NCBI GenBank assembly: GCA_005843825.1
Contig: SZXX01000048.1
Coordinates: 1-64,000 of the forward strand
DNA length: 64,000 nt
Direction of reading: 5' to 3'
Source: Chlorobium sp.
GTDB lineage: Bacteria; Bacteroidota; Chlorobiia; Chlorobiales; Chlorobiaceae
The position numbers and the translations under genes are program-made. Positions 39,840-50,305 of the stretch are shown one piece after another (the first letter of the stretch is position 1; every line of letters starts with the position of its first letter). A model generated the notes under the pieces. The model was given only the letters and a program-made list of their open reading frames with translations. It did not search any database and was not told where the DNA came from.

Positions 39840-40706
39840 ATGCCCATATCCGGAACACACCATCATATCGAACTGGCCTTTGAAGCGAGCGCATCCCTTC
39901 ATGAACTCTATATTGCCCTGCTTATAGGAGAGGGTATCGAATACTTTCAGGAAGAGGACAACAGGCTTCTGGCTTATCTGCCTGAAACCGAATGGACAGA
40001 AGAGAGAGAACAATCCATACGAACCCTTTTGAAGGAAAGGCTTGGTACCATCCCCCCTTACAAAGCAAACTTCATGGCCGACAGAAACTGGAATGCCGAA
40101 TGGGAAGCGCATCTCCAGCCTATCGAGATATCCGATCGGCTTCTGATTGTCCAGAAAAACAAGGAGATCACTGCTAAACCAGGTCAGATCGTCATTGAAA
40201 TCAACCCGAAAATGTCTTTCGGCACCGGGTATCACGCAACAACGCGCCTGATGCTGAAACAAATGGAAGCCCTTGACCTGAAAGACAAAAAAATAATTGA
40301 CATCGGCACAGGTACAGGCGTACTTGCCATTGCAGCCCGAAAACTCGGCAACAACAATCCCATTTTCGCTTTTGACAATAACGCATGGTCGGTTGAAAAC
40401 GCCGTTGAAAACATTAAGGAAAACAATGCTCAGGATATTACCATCGAACTCCTCGATGCAGAAGAAGAGCTTATTGCCAATCTGCAGCAAGGCTACGATC
40501 TGATCCTTGCCAACATCAATAAAAACGTTATCGACCGGATTCTCCCTGTCATCCGCAAATACACCCCGCAGGCAACTGTGCTGCTTTCCGGCATCCTTGT
40601 TTACGACGAACCCTGGCTGAAAAAGCTGCTGAAACGGCTCAGCTACGAGATTGTACAAACCATCTATGAGGAAGAATGGCTGTCAAGTCTTATCAGGCCA
40701 AAATGA
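39840..40706 (+). CDS. prmA: Ribosomal protein L11 methyltransferase
   Basis: PKMSFGTGYHATTRLMLKQME; IIDIGTGTGVLAIAARKLG; DLILANINKNVI. Confidence 0.93.
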   Translation: MPISGTHHHIELAFEASASLHELYIALLIGEGIEYFQEEDNRLLAYLPETEWTEEREQSIRTLLKERLGTIPPYKANFMADRNWNAEWEAHLQPIEISDRLLIVQKNKEITAKPGQIVIEINPKMSFGTGYHATTRLMLKQMEALDLKDKKIIDIGTGTGVLAIAARKLGNNNPIFAFDNNAWSVENAVENIKENNAQDITIELLDAEEELIANLQQGYDLILANINKNVIDRILPVIRKYTPQATVLLSGILVYDEPWLKKLLKRLSYEIVQTIYEEEWLSSLIRPK

Positions 40707-41638
40707 AAAGAGTTTCATGCATAGATATCGGCACAAACACAGCCCTGCTGCTGATTGCCGACCTTGATCCGGAAAATGGCACCATCAACCCTGTTTTCCA
40801 CAAACAGACCATTGTAAGGCTTGGTAAAAATGTTGATGCCGAAAAGGTTATTGATCGTAAAGCACTGCAGCGCCTCATTGACAGCCTCTCCGATTACCGC
40901 CGACTGAGCGATGATCATGATACGGAAACAATTATTGCCGTAGGAACAAGCGCCCTGAGGGATGCAAAAAATCATCAGGAGGTAATCAGTGAGGTGGCCC
41001 GTACATCCGGAATCACCATCCAGTGCATTTCCGGCCAGGAAGAGGCAGAACTCACTTTTTCCGGCGCGGTTGCCGGCATGAGCAGCATTCCCGACCTTTT
41101 CGCCGTCATCGATATTGGAGGCGGCAGCACCGAGATATCGATGGGCTCAGTACGAGCCGTCACTGAAAGTGTGAGTATGGATATCGGATCGGTAAGACTG
41201 ACAGAACGGTTTTTCTCAACTCTGCCTCCTCCTCCAGAAGAGTTTGAAGCGGCAAAAGCCGGCATTAACAGCCAACTGAGCGCAAGCATTCTGCCCTTTT
41301 TCTCCGCCAGAGAGCATGTTTACGGGGTTGCCGGAACCCTGACCACAATTGCGCAGGTCTCTCAGGGACTGAAGCATTTCGATGCCCTGAAAGTTCACAA
41401 CTTCCCGCTCCTGTACACCGACGTTCACGCCTTCCTCGAAAAACTCAAAGAGAGCAGTCTTGAGGATATCATCAGCCTTGGCATCCCGGAAGGGCGGGCT
41501 GACGTCATCACCATGGGCACACTCATCCTGCACCAGTTCATGCGCCTGCTTGGAATTGAGAAAATCAATGTCAGCATTCAGGGCCTGCGCTTCGGTCTTG
41601 CGCAGCAGGAACTTCTCCGCATGCAGGAAAGCACCTGA
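40703..41638 (+). CDS. Ppx/GppA exopolyphosphatase family
   Basis: CIDIGTNTALLLIAD; VGTSALRDAKNHQEV; ISGQEEAELTFSGAVAG; VIDIGGGSTEISMG. ATGA overlap with prmA. Confidence 0.92.
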   Translation: MKRVSCIDIGTNTALLLIADLDPENGTINPVFHKQTIVRLGKNVDAEKVIDRKALQRLIDSLSDYRRLSDDHDTETIIAVGTSALRDAKNHQEVISEVARTSGITIQCISGQEEAELTFSGAVAGMSSIPDLFAVIDIGGGSTEISMGSVRAVTESVSMDIGSVRLTERFFSTLPPPPEEFEAAKAGINSQLSASILPFFSAREHVYGVAGTLTTIAQVSQGLKHFDALKVHNFPLLYTDVHAFLEKLKESSLEDIISLGIPEGRADVITMGTLILHQFMRLLGIEKINVSIQGLRFGLAQQELLRMQEST

Positions 41639-42827
41639 GAGCGTAGATTGCGACTGGCCGGCCGGCATTGTCTCTGGTAAAAAAAAGAAATGCCTTGTCG
41701 CTCTCAAGAAGCCTGTATTTTTTTCTCAGCTCTTCAGCTGAAAGAGGAAAGTCACGCCGCTGGATACTCGCCCCCCGAATATCATGGCGTTCAAGAAAAG
41801 CCTTGAAGGTTTTCGGTTTGTACAAAACGCACTCTATCAGGCGAAAAGTCCTGCCCGGAAAATCTTCAATCAAACTATTGGAGGTCAAATAGTCAACCGA
41901 ACTGTTCACAAACTCAATACCGGCATCCCGGGCAAGCGTGCCTGAAAGTTTTGCCTTGATAATCGCGGGATCAGGTTCATAAACGTACTCTTTTACCGAA
42001 TCGGCTATTCTTCTCTCTACAACACCATCCCCGAAAACTTCTGTCACCGCATCTGAAGCTGACAGCATACAGACCGCCTTGACAGTAACCGGCTTCTGTA
42101 CAGCACTTTTCTCAAGCAGCAGCAATACCTCCTTGCATTCACGATCAACCGACACAACAATAATTGAACACAGTGATGGCAACAGCTTGTTCAGCCCGCT
42201 GAGTTCCAGAGCCGGAGATGCCTTGATGCACACCCGATCTGCCTTCCGCAATAAAATCTCATGAGAGGCGACAACATCCGGACTCGAAGCCTCAAGTCCG
42301 ATCGACCGCCGACCCCGCTCCCGACGTGCCGGATCGACAAATATCCAGTCGAAACAATCATCCGGAGAGGCTGAAAGCAATTCGATGCTGTCGCCATTGT
42401 GAACCTGAACATTGGAAATTCCGCATTGTTTCAGGTTATGCCGAAACAATGCACAAAGCAATGGATCACGCTCGCAGTATACCACCTCCTGAAACACCCT
42501 TGAGAGGAACATCGAGTCAACCCCAAGCCCGCCGCTTAAATCGATCACCCTCTTCCCCGATAATAAAGAGGCCTTGTATTTTGCCGTAAGCTCTCCCGAA
42601 GCCTGCTCAAGCGCCAGTGAAGTATACAAGAGGTTGTACTGCGAAAGATGAGATAATTTTTTTGCGGCTTTCTTCCGGCAGGCAAGCTGTTCAGCTATAG
42701 CCCTCACCGGCAGCTCATTATGGCCATGAAAGCGCATGGCAAACAGCGCCGGATCGTCAAAGCTGTGCAGTTCAATCAGCGATTGAACCTCCGGGTCACT
42801 GAGTCTCTGCAGTTCTTCGAAAGTCAT
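41571..42827 (-). CDS. Class I SAM-dependent methyltransferase with THUMP-like C-terminal domain
   Basis: GKRVIDLSGGLGVDSMFLSRVF; WIFVDPARRERGRRS; KASPALELSGLNKLLP; C-terminal DIRGASIQRRDFPLSAEELRKKY. Confidence 0.82.
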   Translation of the reverse strand: MTFEELQRLSDPEVQSLIELHSFDDPALFAMRFHGHNELPVRAIAEQLACRKKAAKKLSHLSQYNLLYTSLALEQASGELTAKYKASLLSGKRVIDLSGGLGVDSMFLSRVFQEVVYCERDPLLCALFRHNLKQCGISNVQVHNGDSIELLSASPDDCFDWIFVDPARRERGRRSIGLEASSPDVVASHEILLRKADRVCIKASPALELSGLNKLLPSLCSIIVVSVDRECKEVLLLLEKSAVQKPVTVKAVCMLSASDAVTEVFGDGVVERRIADSVKEYVYEPDPAIIKAKLSGTLARDAGIEFVNSSVDYLTSNSLIEDFPGRTFRLIECVLYKPKTFKAFLERHDIRGASIQRRDFPLSAEELRKKYRLLESDKAFLFFTRDNAGRPVAIYALRCFPACGEVPAAQDRSAGPEC

Positions 42828-42864
42828 GGAACAGTAGTGGCGCCTGAATATCCCTGAAAGTTAT

Positions 42865-44568
42865 TTACCCCAAGGCTTCGCAATGCGCTTCGACAAGTTT
42901 GCGGCGAAGCACCTTACCTATGGTTGATTTTGGAAGTGCAGCTGTGAATTCTACATGTTTCGGAATTTTGTAGGCCGCAAGATCTTTGCGGCAGTGCTCC
43001 CGAAGCTCTTCAACAGAGAGCTGATGGCCTTCGCGCAAAACGACCCACGCCTTTACAGCTTCGCCCTGATAGTCATCAGGCACGCCCGCAACGCCAACTT
43101 CAAACACGGCAGGATGATAAGCTATAACCTCTTCCACATCACGAGGCCAGACCTGAAACCCACCGGGTTTGATAACATCCTTTTTACGATCAACAATAAA
43201 GAGATACCCGTCCTCATCAAGATAGCCAAGATCGCCGGTATAGAGCCAGCCTTCACGAAGAACAAGAGCTGTTTCCATCGGGTTCTGCCAGTACTCTTTC
43301 ATCATCTGGGGGGCTCGCATAATGATCTCTCCTACTTCAAGGACCGCAAGAATCTCAAAACCATCCTCCTGCTCAACAATCCGGACCTCAACATCCGGAA
43401 CAGGAATACCTACCGATCCATGCTTATAGGTGCCTAAAATCGGGGTAAATACCGATGCAAGAGCTGACTCGGTCAGACTGTAGGCATCAATAATCCTTCC
43501 TCCGGTAAGTTCTTCAAAACGTCTTTTATTTTCAAGCATGAGGGGAGCTGCACCCGATACACTGAGCTTCAGCGACTTGAGTATTGAGCTGTTCCGCTTA
43601 ACTTTCGGATGATTGATCAATGCAGTAAAGAGGGTCGGAACACCAGGCAATACCGATGGCTTGAGGGTTTTGATAGTGTGGAGCAGATCATCAATATCCC
43701 GGGGGTTCGGAACCAGGGCAAGAGGGTATCGCTCAATCAGGGCCGCAGTCATAATGCCAACCTGTGCATAGACATGAAAAAGCGGCATGTTAAGGAGAAT
43801 AACATCTTTTCCTTTTTCGAGAATGACACTGAACCAGCTGGCAATCTGCATTCCAGTAATGACAAGCCCCTGATGCGTGATAACAACACATTTAGGGTTA
43901 CCGGTCGTACCTCCTGAAAAAAGAAAAATCGCCGGGTCGTCATGTTTGATGATCACCGGCGAAAATGTAACCCCGGAATGTGCCCTGATAAGATCCTGAA
44001 ACCAGTGATCTCCATGCTTCAATGTTACCCGGTGCCCATCCTTTTTTTCTTTAAAAACTGTAAAAAGAAGGGTGTCGAGCGACGAAAGATACTCTTTGAT
44101 ATTGGTGGCAATCACCCGTTTCAAGCGTGAATCAGGCTGAACATTCTTGATTTTCTCATAAAAGGGAGTCAGGACAATCGCTGTTTCGGCACCGCACTCG
44201 TTGAGGGCGTGCTCAAACTCATTGAGGGTATAGAGCGGATTCAAGGGAACTGCAATGGCTCCGGCTTTCCATATGGCAATCTCACTGATCACCATCTGTG
44301 GAGAGTTGGGCATAATCAAGGCTACGCGGTCGCCTTTGCCGATACCGATTGCAACAAGCGCCGCTGCGAGAGCATTGCTTTGCTGTTCAAATTCACCATA
44401 TGAGAGCGATGCGCCCTTGAAAAACATCATGGTCTGTTTCGGGCACTCTTCTACACTCTTTCGGACGACATCGACCAATGTCTTCTCCGGGTATGGCTGA
44501 AGCGAATGGGGAACCCCTTTGTCATAATGGCTGATCCAGGGCTTGGCTCTCATTGCAGTGTTTGACAT
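42865..44568 (-). CDS. Long-chain acyl-CoA synthetase (AMP-forming)
   Basis: FLFSGGTTGNPKCVVITHQG; YSLTESALASVFTP; LYTGDLGYLDEDGYLFIVDRKKDVIKPGGFQVWPRDVEEV; KSTIGKVLRRKL. Confidence 0.93.
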   Translation of the reverse strand: MSNTAMRAKPWISHYDKGVPHSLQPYPEKTLVDVVRKSVEECPKQTMMFFKGASLSYGEFEQQSNALAAALVAIGIGKGDRVALIMPNSPQMVISEIAIWKAGAIAVPLNPLYTLNEFEHALNECGAETAIVLTPFYEKIKNVQPDSRLKRVIATNIKEYLSSLDTLLFTVFKEKKDGHRVTLKHGDHWFQDLIRAHSGVTFSPVIIKHDDPAIFLFSGGTTGNPKCVVITHQGLVITGMQIASWFSVILEKGKDVILLNMPLFHVYAQVGIMTAALIERYPLALVPNPRDIDDLLHTIKTLKPSVLPGVPTLFTALINHPKVKRNSSILKSLKLSVSGAAPLMLENKRRFEELTGGRIIDAYSLTESALASVFTPILGTYKHGSVGIPVPDVEVRIVEQEDGFEILAVLEVGEIIMRAPQMMKEYWQNPMETALVLREGWLYTGDLGYLDEDGYLFIVDRKKDVIKPGGFQVWPRDVEEVIAYHPAVFEVGVAGVPDDYQGEAVKAWVVLREGHQLSVEELREHCRKDLAAYKIPKHVEFTAALPKSTIGKVLRRKLVEAHCEALG

Positions 44569-44630
44569 TTGAACTGATAAATCTGATATAACGTGATATA
44601 ATGACCTCTAATATACTCCGAAACAAAAAA

Positions 44631-45923
44631 CTAACACATCGTTTTAATAACATCGCACACCGCTGCAGTCAATATCCCGAGCTCTTCATCGTGCATTATA
44701 AAAGGAGGCATAAGATAGACCAGACTTCCGAATGGACGTACCCAGACCCCTTTATCAACCAGTTGTTTCTGAATCACAGCCATATCAACCGGCCTGTGAA
44801 GCTCAACAACCCCTATCGCACCAAGGACCCGAACATCCTTCACACACCTCAATTCCCTGCAAGGCTCAAGCCCGCCAAGCAGTCCTGCTTCAAGACGAAG
44901 TACCGATGCCTTCCAGTCATAGCTCTTGAGCAGGGTAATGCTTGCAGATGCTACGGCGCAGGCAAGAGGGTTTGCCATAAAGGTTGGGCCATGCATGAAA
45001 AGTCCAGGATTCCCCGAACAGATTATTTCTGCAACCCTCTCTGTTGCCAGGGTGGCTGCAAGAGTCATGTAGCCGCCGGTCAACGCTTTTCCCACACACA
45101 TAATGTCAGGTGCAACAGCGGCATGCTCAAGCGCAAACATTCTCCCGGTCCGTCCAAAACCGGTAGCGATTTCATCGAAAATCAGGAGCACGCCAAAGCT
45201 GTCGCAAAGCTCTCTAAGCAGGACAAGATAGTGGGGAGCATAAAAGCGCATTCCTCCTGCACCCTGCACAACAGGCTCAATAATCACTGCGGCAATCTCC
45301 ATCTGGTGCCGTTCAAGCATCGCGAGAATATCATCAAGATCACTATCGGTACACGGTTCATCAAACCGGCACGCCGGAGCTTCAGCAAAAAAATGCTCCT
45401 GAATAGCGCCTTTGAACAGTGAGTGCATACCGGTTACCGGATCACAGACAGACATTGCACCAAAAGTATCGCCGTGATACCCGGAGCGTACAGTCAGTAA
45501 CCTGTTTTTTGAGGTTATGCCCAGAGCGGCCCAGTACTGAATGGCCATCTTGATGGCAACCTCAACCGACACAGACCCTGAATCACTGAAAAAAACTTTC
45601 TGAAGCGACTGAGGGGTTAATGCAACCAGCTGTTTTGCAAGCTCCACTGCCGGTTCATGGGTCAGGCCTCCGAACATGACATGGCTCATCCGCTGCATCT
45701 GTGCAACCATAGCCTCATTGAGCACGGGATGGTTGTATCCGTGAATGGCCGCCCACCAGGAGGACATCCCGTCAATAAGCTTGCGGCCATCCTCAAGCTC
45801 AAGAAAAACATCATACGCTTTCGAAACCGGGTAAACCGGCAATGGATTGGTCACCGAAGTATAGGGATGCCAGAGATGAGAGCGATCAAAATCGAGATCA
45901 ATGGCATGGAAGAGTCCTGGCAT
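44631..45923 (-). CDS. bioA: Adenosylmethionine-8-amino-7-oxononanoate aminotransferase
   Basis: [85 protein letters not shown]. Confidence 0.96.
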   Translation of the reverse strand: MPGLFHAIDLDFDRSHLWHPYTSVTNPLPVYPVSKAYDVFLELEDGRKLIDGMSSWWAAIHGYNHPVLNEAMVAQMQRMSHVMFGGLTHEPAVELAKQLVALTPQSLQKVFFSDSGSVSVEVAIKMAIQYWAALGITSKNRLLTVRSGYHGDTFGAMSVCDPVTGMHSLFKGAIQEHFFAEAPACRFDEPCTDSDLDDILAMLERHQMEIAAVIIEPVVQGAGGMRFYAPHYLVLLRELCDSFGVLLIFDEIATGFGRTGRMFALEHAAVAPDIMCVGKALTGGYMTLAATLATERVAEIICSGNPGLFMHGPTFMANPLACAVASASITLLKSYDWKASVLRLEAGLLGGLEPCRELRCVKDVRVLGAIGVVELHRPVDMAVIQKQLVDKGVWVRPFGSLVYLMPPFIMHDEELGILTAAVCDVIKTMC

Positions 45924-45963
45924 AGCTTTTGGCTGCGTAAATACGTGACGACAACTTCTTTAT

Positions 45964-46638
45964 TTATAAACAGAGACGGGCGAGAGCATCTTCTTCCAGC
46001 AAACCATCCCGAAGGTCTATTACGGGAGCCGATGATCCCGCTTTATTCAGATAATGCATGATAATCTCACGCGTATCATCAGCTATCACCTTCTCTGTGC
46101 TCTGAAACCGGTTGTACATAACACCCCTGATAACGATTCCCCGTTTCACGCAGGCTTCAATCGAGAGAAGGGTATGGCTGATACTGCCAAGTCTCGTCCC
46201 GGTTACAAGCAGAAGCTCGTATCCCGCATTGCTGATATAGTCGGCAAAAAGCAGATCATGGGTCAGCGGCACCATCAAACCTCCAACTCCTTCAAGAAGC
46301 ACCAGCTCGTAGCGTTTCTGCAGTGCAAAAGTCGCCCGACGGATGTGCAGCACATCAATCTCAACCCCTTCCATACGAGCCGAAAGATGAGGTGAAGCGG
46401 GATAGCGGAAAACGTAAGGCGAGGTGAACCCCTCCCTGTCAACATCCTGCAGGCCAATTCCCATTATACGCCTGTGTTCCACTACATCCTCCGCAACACC
46501 TTCACAGCCGGTCTGGACGATTTTCTGGGTAATGACATTTCTTCCATTCTGAAGCAGTGCCTTGGCAAGCAGACCTGTCGCATATGTTTTTCCGATTCCG
46601 GTATCAATGCCGGAGACAGCAACAACGGATCCTTTCAT
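45964..46638 (-). CDS. bioD: Dethiobiotin synthetase
   Basis: Start ATG 46638 (MKGSVVAVSGIDTGIGKTYATGLLAKAL); LEGVGGLMVPLTHDLLFADYI. ATGA overlap with bioC. Confidence 0.94.
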   Translation of the reverse strand: MKGSVVAVSGIDTGIGKTYATGLLAKALLQNGRNVITQKIVQTGCEGVAEDVVEHRRIMGIGLQDVDREGFTSPYVFRYPASPHLSARMEGVEIDVLHIRRATFALQKRYELVLLEGVGGLMVPLTHDLLFADYISNAGYELLLVTGTRLGSISHTLLSIEACVKRGIVIRGVMYNRFQSTEKVIADDTREIIMHYLNKAGSSAPVIDLRDGLLEEDALARLCL

Positions 46639-47423
46639 GAGAGCTTCATTTTCAGACAGCAATACACAGGATGATAGGTAAGACAGACTCCGTTTTCGCA
46701 TGAAAACAACCGGCTGTACTCAGAAACAAAATGCCTGTATCGGCTTTTTGTCCATGAACGGCGCTGAAGGCCGTTGACGCCTGTCTGTCGTATATGATGC
46801 AGCACTGCCTCAGGCGAACTGAACTCAATTCGTTGCTCCTCTTCCCGGCAGACGGTAATATCAAAATACCGTCCTGCCAGAATTTCAAGCTCACCAAGAG
46901 AAAGATAGGTAAGCCCGACATCCTCGATACTCGCGATTTCCTGCATATTTGAGGGGCCGAAGGTACTGAATGCCAGAATACCGCCTGGCCGGAGATGAGC
47001 GGACATCGTTCTGAAAAATTCATCAAGATCATCAAGCCATTGCAAGGTGGCATTTGAAACCACGAGATCCAGCCCTGAAGGCAGCTCGGCCTTGGACTCT
47101 ATATCCCCGGCAATAAAGTGAAACTCTTCAACCGCAAAGCGATCAAGCACATCCTGAAGGCAGTGGATGCTCTCTTCAACCAGATCATTGGCATAATAGC
47201 TCCTGACGGTGCATCGCCTCAGCAGCTCAGCCATAAGCAGACCTGACCCGGACCCTACCTCAAGCACCCTGTCAAATGTGCAGGCCGGCTCCTCCCTGCA
47301 GAGCATTTCAGCAAGCACGGCAGCCATCACTTTCTGGACTGCAGCATTGCGGCCGTAACTTCCAAGTGTCCTGCAGAACCTTTCCCGGACAAGCTCCTTG
47401 TCTGTTTTTAACTGCTGCAGCAT
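46635..47423 (-). CDS. bioC: Malonyl-ACP O-methyltransferase BioC
   Basis: Start ATG 47423 (MLQQLKTDKELVRERFCRTLGSYGRNAAVQKVMA); VLEVGSGSGLLMAELLRR; DLVVSNATLQWLDDLDEFF. Confidence 0.9.
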   Translation of the reverse strand: MLQQLKTDKELVRERFCRTLGSYGRNAAVQKVMAAVLAEMLCREEPACTFDRVLEVGSGSGLLMAELLRRCTVRSYYANDLVEESIHCLQDVLDRFAVEEFHFIAGDIESKAELPSGLDLVVSNATLQWLDDLDEFFRTMSAHLRPGGILAFSTFGPSNMQEIASIEDVGLTYLSLGELEILAGRYFDITVCREEEQRIEFSSPEAVLHHIRQTGVNGLQRRSWTKSRYRHFVSEYSRLFSCENGVCLTYHPVYCCLKMKLS

Positions 47424-48100
47424 TCGAGAACCTCCTGCAGATTTCTGAAATAAAAAAAAGGGAAATGAGGCATATCGGCAACAACAGTTTGAGGAACACC
47501 TTTCCATGCATTGTACTGATGCTGTGGTGGAAACACACAATCTTTTCCTCCGATAACAGCATGATTGTAGTGCCACGCAGCACCTCTTTGTAGCGTTCTG
47601 TTCATCATATGCTCCTGCAGCCGCTCAAGCTCTGTCAGCTGATCCAAGGTTTCGCGTTCCGGCGCCATGCAGGAAAACAGCTCAAGAGCTTCACGGGTGC
47701 CGCACATCCTGCGGTTGAAACGGTGGCGATTTTCGTCGGAGTAGGTTGAAAGCGTTGCCTGAAAGAGCTCTGGCGGAATCCCCACCCGGGCGTCTACCGG
47801 ATGCAGGGTCCCGTTGATGGCAATAGCCCGCCCTATAGGGGGCAGTTCAGTATGCTGCGCCGCCCAGACACCGAAAGACCATGCAACAACCGTGATGCGG
47901 GAGTAGCGGTGTATTGCGTTCATAAACCCCTCTTCTGTCCCAAGCGTATGGTAATCGTAACAGGCCAGCATATCCAGGGAAAAACCTGCGGAAAGCGATT
48001 CACGCAAAAGCCAGGCGGCAATCCGGTGGTCCATTCCCCAGCCGTTGAAGAAAACGAGAAGCTCTTCGGCTCCCTCTTTTCTAAGCCATGCGGTTTTCAT
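47408..48100 (-). CDS. bioG: BioG-like (DUF452) pimeloyl-ACP methyl ester esterase
   Basis: LVFFNGWGMDHRIAAWL; VVAWSFGVWAAQ nucleophile region; IGRAIAINGTLHPVDARVGIPPELF typical of DUF452/BioG. Confidence 0.88.
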   Translation of the reverse strand: MKTAWLRKEGAEELLVFFNGWGMDHRIAAWLLRESLSAGFSLDMLACYDYHTLGTEEGFMNAIHRYSRITVVAWSFGVWAAQHTELPPIGRAIAINGTLHPVDARVGIPPELFQATLSTYSDENRHRFNRRMCGTREALELFSCMAPERETLDQLTELERLQEHMMNRTLQRGAAWHYNHAVIGGKDCVFPPQHQYNAWKGVPQTVVADMPHFPFFYFRNLQEVLECCSS

Positions 48101-48107
48101 GATATCG

Positions 48108-49265
48108 TTATCCTCCGATAATTTCAGGTATTCGCGCAATATCTTCCCAGCTCAGGGTTGAGCGGAGAGAGATGCGGATACGGGCACCTTTTTCCGGAAC
48201 AGTAGGAGGACGAACCGGCATACAGAGAAATCCTGCATCTTTCAACCGGGCGGCAAGGGCTACGGCAAGGTCATTTCCACCAGTAACAACCGGCACAATA
48301 TGACTTTCGCCCGGCACATCAAATCCGCGCCCGATCAGTTCATTTCGAAGTCTGGCTGCTAGCCTGAGAAGCGCTGCTCTCTCTGAAACCATCGAAGCCT
48401 GCCGCTCAAGAGTGAGCAGGCTCCAGCCGAGAATAACCGGCGGCAGGGCCGTAGTAAAAATAAATGAGCGCATGGTATTCAGCAGATACTCTCTTACAAG
48501 AGAACTCATCACGGCATAAGCTCCTGTAGAAGCCAGAGCCTTGCCGAATGTTCCGGTAATGATATCGATCTGCGGCACCATCCCCGCTGTTTCCGAGAGC
48601 CCGAGTCCGCGCTCTCCAAACACCCCGACACCGTGCGCCTCATCAACAATAAGGAATGCCCCGTATTTCTCTTTCAAGGCAACAAGCCTGGCAAGGTCAG
48701 CCAGATCACCGTCCATGCTGAACACCGATTCAGTAACAATAAAAATCTGACGATACCTGCCTCGAGCTCCCTCAAGCAGCTCTTCAAGATGATCATAGTC
48801 ACAGTGACGGAAACGCTGATAGGGAGCTTCAGCAATCTTCATCCCGTCAATAATGCTGGCATGGTTCAACCTGTCGCTCAGCACAAGATCATGACGGTTG
48901 CAAAGCGCTGGAAGAATCCCGATGTTGGCATGATAACCGCTGTTGAAAACCATGGCGGACTGCCGCCCGTAAAGTGCAGCCAAAGCTTTTTCCAGCTGAT
49001 CATAGAGAGGATGATTGCCTGTCAGAAGACGCGACGAAGAGCTGGTCATTGCATGCGAACTCTTGCGGAACCGACGGCCATACCCTTCAAGCAACTCGTT
49101 GTCATCGCCAAGACCGAGATAATCATTCGATGAGAGGTTCAAAAGCCTCTCGCCGTTCACTTCAATATCCTTGCCGTCACGGGCGGTAATATCAGGAAGC
49201 ACCCTGTAGCGGTCAAGGCTCTTAAGCTCATCAAGCTCCGTCCTGATACGATCATAAAACTGCAT
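48108..49265 (-). CDS. bioF: 8-amino-7-oxononanoate synthase
   Basis: NLSSNDYLGLGDDNELLEGY; GSSRLLTGNHPLYDQLE-type region; VDEAHGVGVFGERGLG; GTFGKALASTGAYA. Confidence 0.94.
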   Translation of the reverse strand: MQFYDRIRTELDELKSLDRYRVLPDITARDGKDIEVNGERLLNLSSNDYLGLGDDNELLEGYGRRFRKSSHAMTSSSSRLLTGNHPLYDQLEKALAALYGRQSAMVFNSGYHANIGILPALCNRHDLVLSDRLNHASIIDGMKIAEAPYQRFRHCDYDHLEELLEGARGRYRQIFIVTESVFSMDGDLADLARLVALKEKYGAFLIVDEAHGVGVFGERGLGLSETAGMVPQIDIITGTFGKALASTGAYAVMSSLVREYLLNTMRSFIFTTALPPVILGWSLLTLERQASMVSERAALLRLAARLRNELIGRGFDVPGESHIVPVVTGGNDLAVALAARLKDAGFLCMPVRPPTVPEKGARIRISLRSTLSWEDIARIPEIIGG

Positions 49266-49278
49266 TGATCGGGCTCCG

Positions 49279-50283
49279 TCAGTTAAAACTCGCAATCTGG
49301 GCAGCAAACATCCGGTCTTCAGCGACCTCCCTGCCTCGTGTCGTCAGGTAACCTCCGGTAAGATATCCGTTAGCTCCCGACAGCATCAAAAGTCCCTGAA
49401 AATCTTTCATGATCGTTTCGCGACCGGCAGCAAACTTGATGATTTTATCCGGATGCGCAAGACGGCAGATTGCAAATGCTTTCACAATATCAGCAACGGA
49501 AACCGGTTCACTTCCCTCAAGAGGGGTCCCGTCTATAGGAACAAGAACATTGAGAGGAATAACAGAAACATCAAGCTCCTGCAACGCAAAAATCATAGCT
49601 ATACGATCCTGCATCGACTCTCCCACACCCATAATCCCTCCGCAACAGACTGAGATATTGTTCTTTCTCAACAGCTTGATCGTCTCGATACGCTCTTCAA
49701 CCGTATGGGTATCAGCAATGAGGTCATGGTAGCGGTCCGGTGCAACCTGAATATTGATGTTGTAATGCGCTATCCCCTCTGCACCAAGAGCTGCAGCAGG
49801 CTCTTCACCAAGAACACCGAGTGAGGCACAGACGTGCAGATCAGGTAACTCCTTATGCAGCCGTTTGATCATGGCAAGCACTCTCTGAAATTCCGGAGTT
49901 ATTTTTTTATACCCGTACCCGCTGGTGACAATCCCGAAATGGGAAACACCATCCGCCATACAGTTACGTGCTTCAGTAAGCACTGACTCTTCATCGACAA
50001 GATCATAGACCTCAATATCAGCCCGATTGTGCCGTGACTGTGCGCAAAACTTGCAGTTTTCGCCGCAAACTCCTGATTTTGCATTCATGATAGAGCATGC
50101 GTGAAGGGATTCCGTCCCGGTTGAGTAGCGGTTTTTCACCTTGTTTGCCAGAGCGGCAAGATCAAGCGCAAGCTCACCCGGAAGATCCGCCAGGAGAAGC
50201 GCTTCCTCACGGCTGATCGGCTCGCCTGTTTCAAGCACACGATATGCTGCTGCAATGTGAGGATGGAGCGTCATGGTATCCAT
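49279..50283 (-). CDS. bioB: Biotin synthase
   Basis: [21 protein letters not shown] radical-SAM cluster motif; [11 protein letters not shown]. Confidence 0.97.
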   Translation of the reverse strand: MDTMTLHPHIAAAYRVLETGEPISREEALLLADLPGELALDLAALANKVKNRYSTGTESLHACSIMNAKSGVCGENCKFCAQSRHNRADIEVYDLVDEESVLTEARNCMADGVSHFGIVTSGYGYKKITPEFQRVLAMIKRLHKELPDLHVCASLGVLGEEPAAALGAEGIAHYNINIQVAPDRYHDLIADTHTVEERIETIKLLRKNNISVCCGGIMGVGESMQDRIAMIFALQELDVSVIPLNVLVPIDGTPLEGSEPVSVADIVKAFAICRLAHPDKIIKFAAGRETIMKDFQGLLMLSGANGYLTGGYLTTRGREVAEDRMFAAQIASFN

Positions 50284-50305
50284 AAGAGTAGAATATTGTT
50301 ATTAA

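Noticed and set aside
39819-40658. 279-aa minus-strand ORF
   Set aside because: Antisense shadow of prmA, whose methyltransferase motifs are clear on the plus strand.
44601-45422. 273-aa plus-strand ORF
   Set aside because: Antisense to bioA, whose PLP-aminotransferase motifs are intact.
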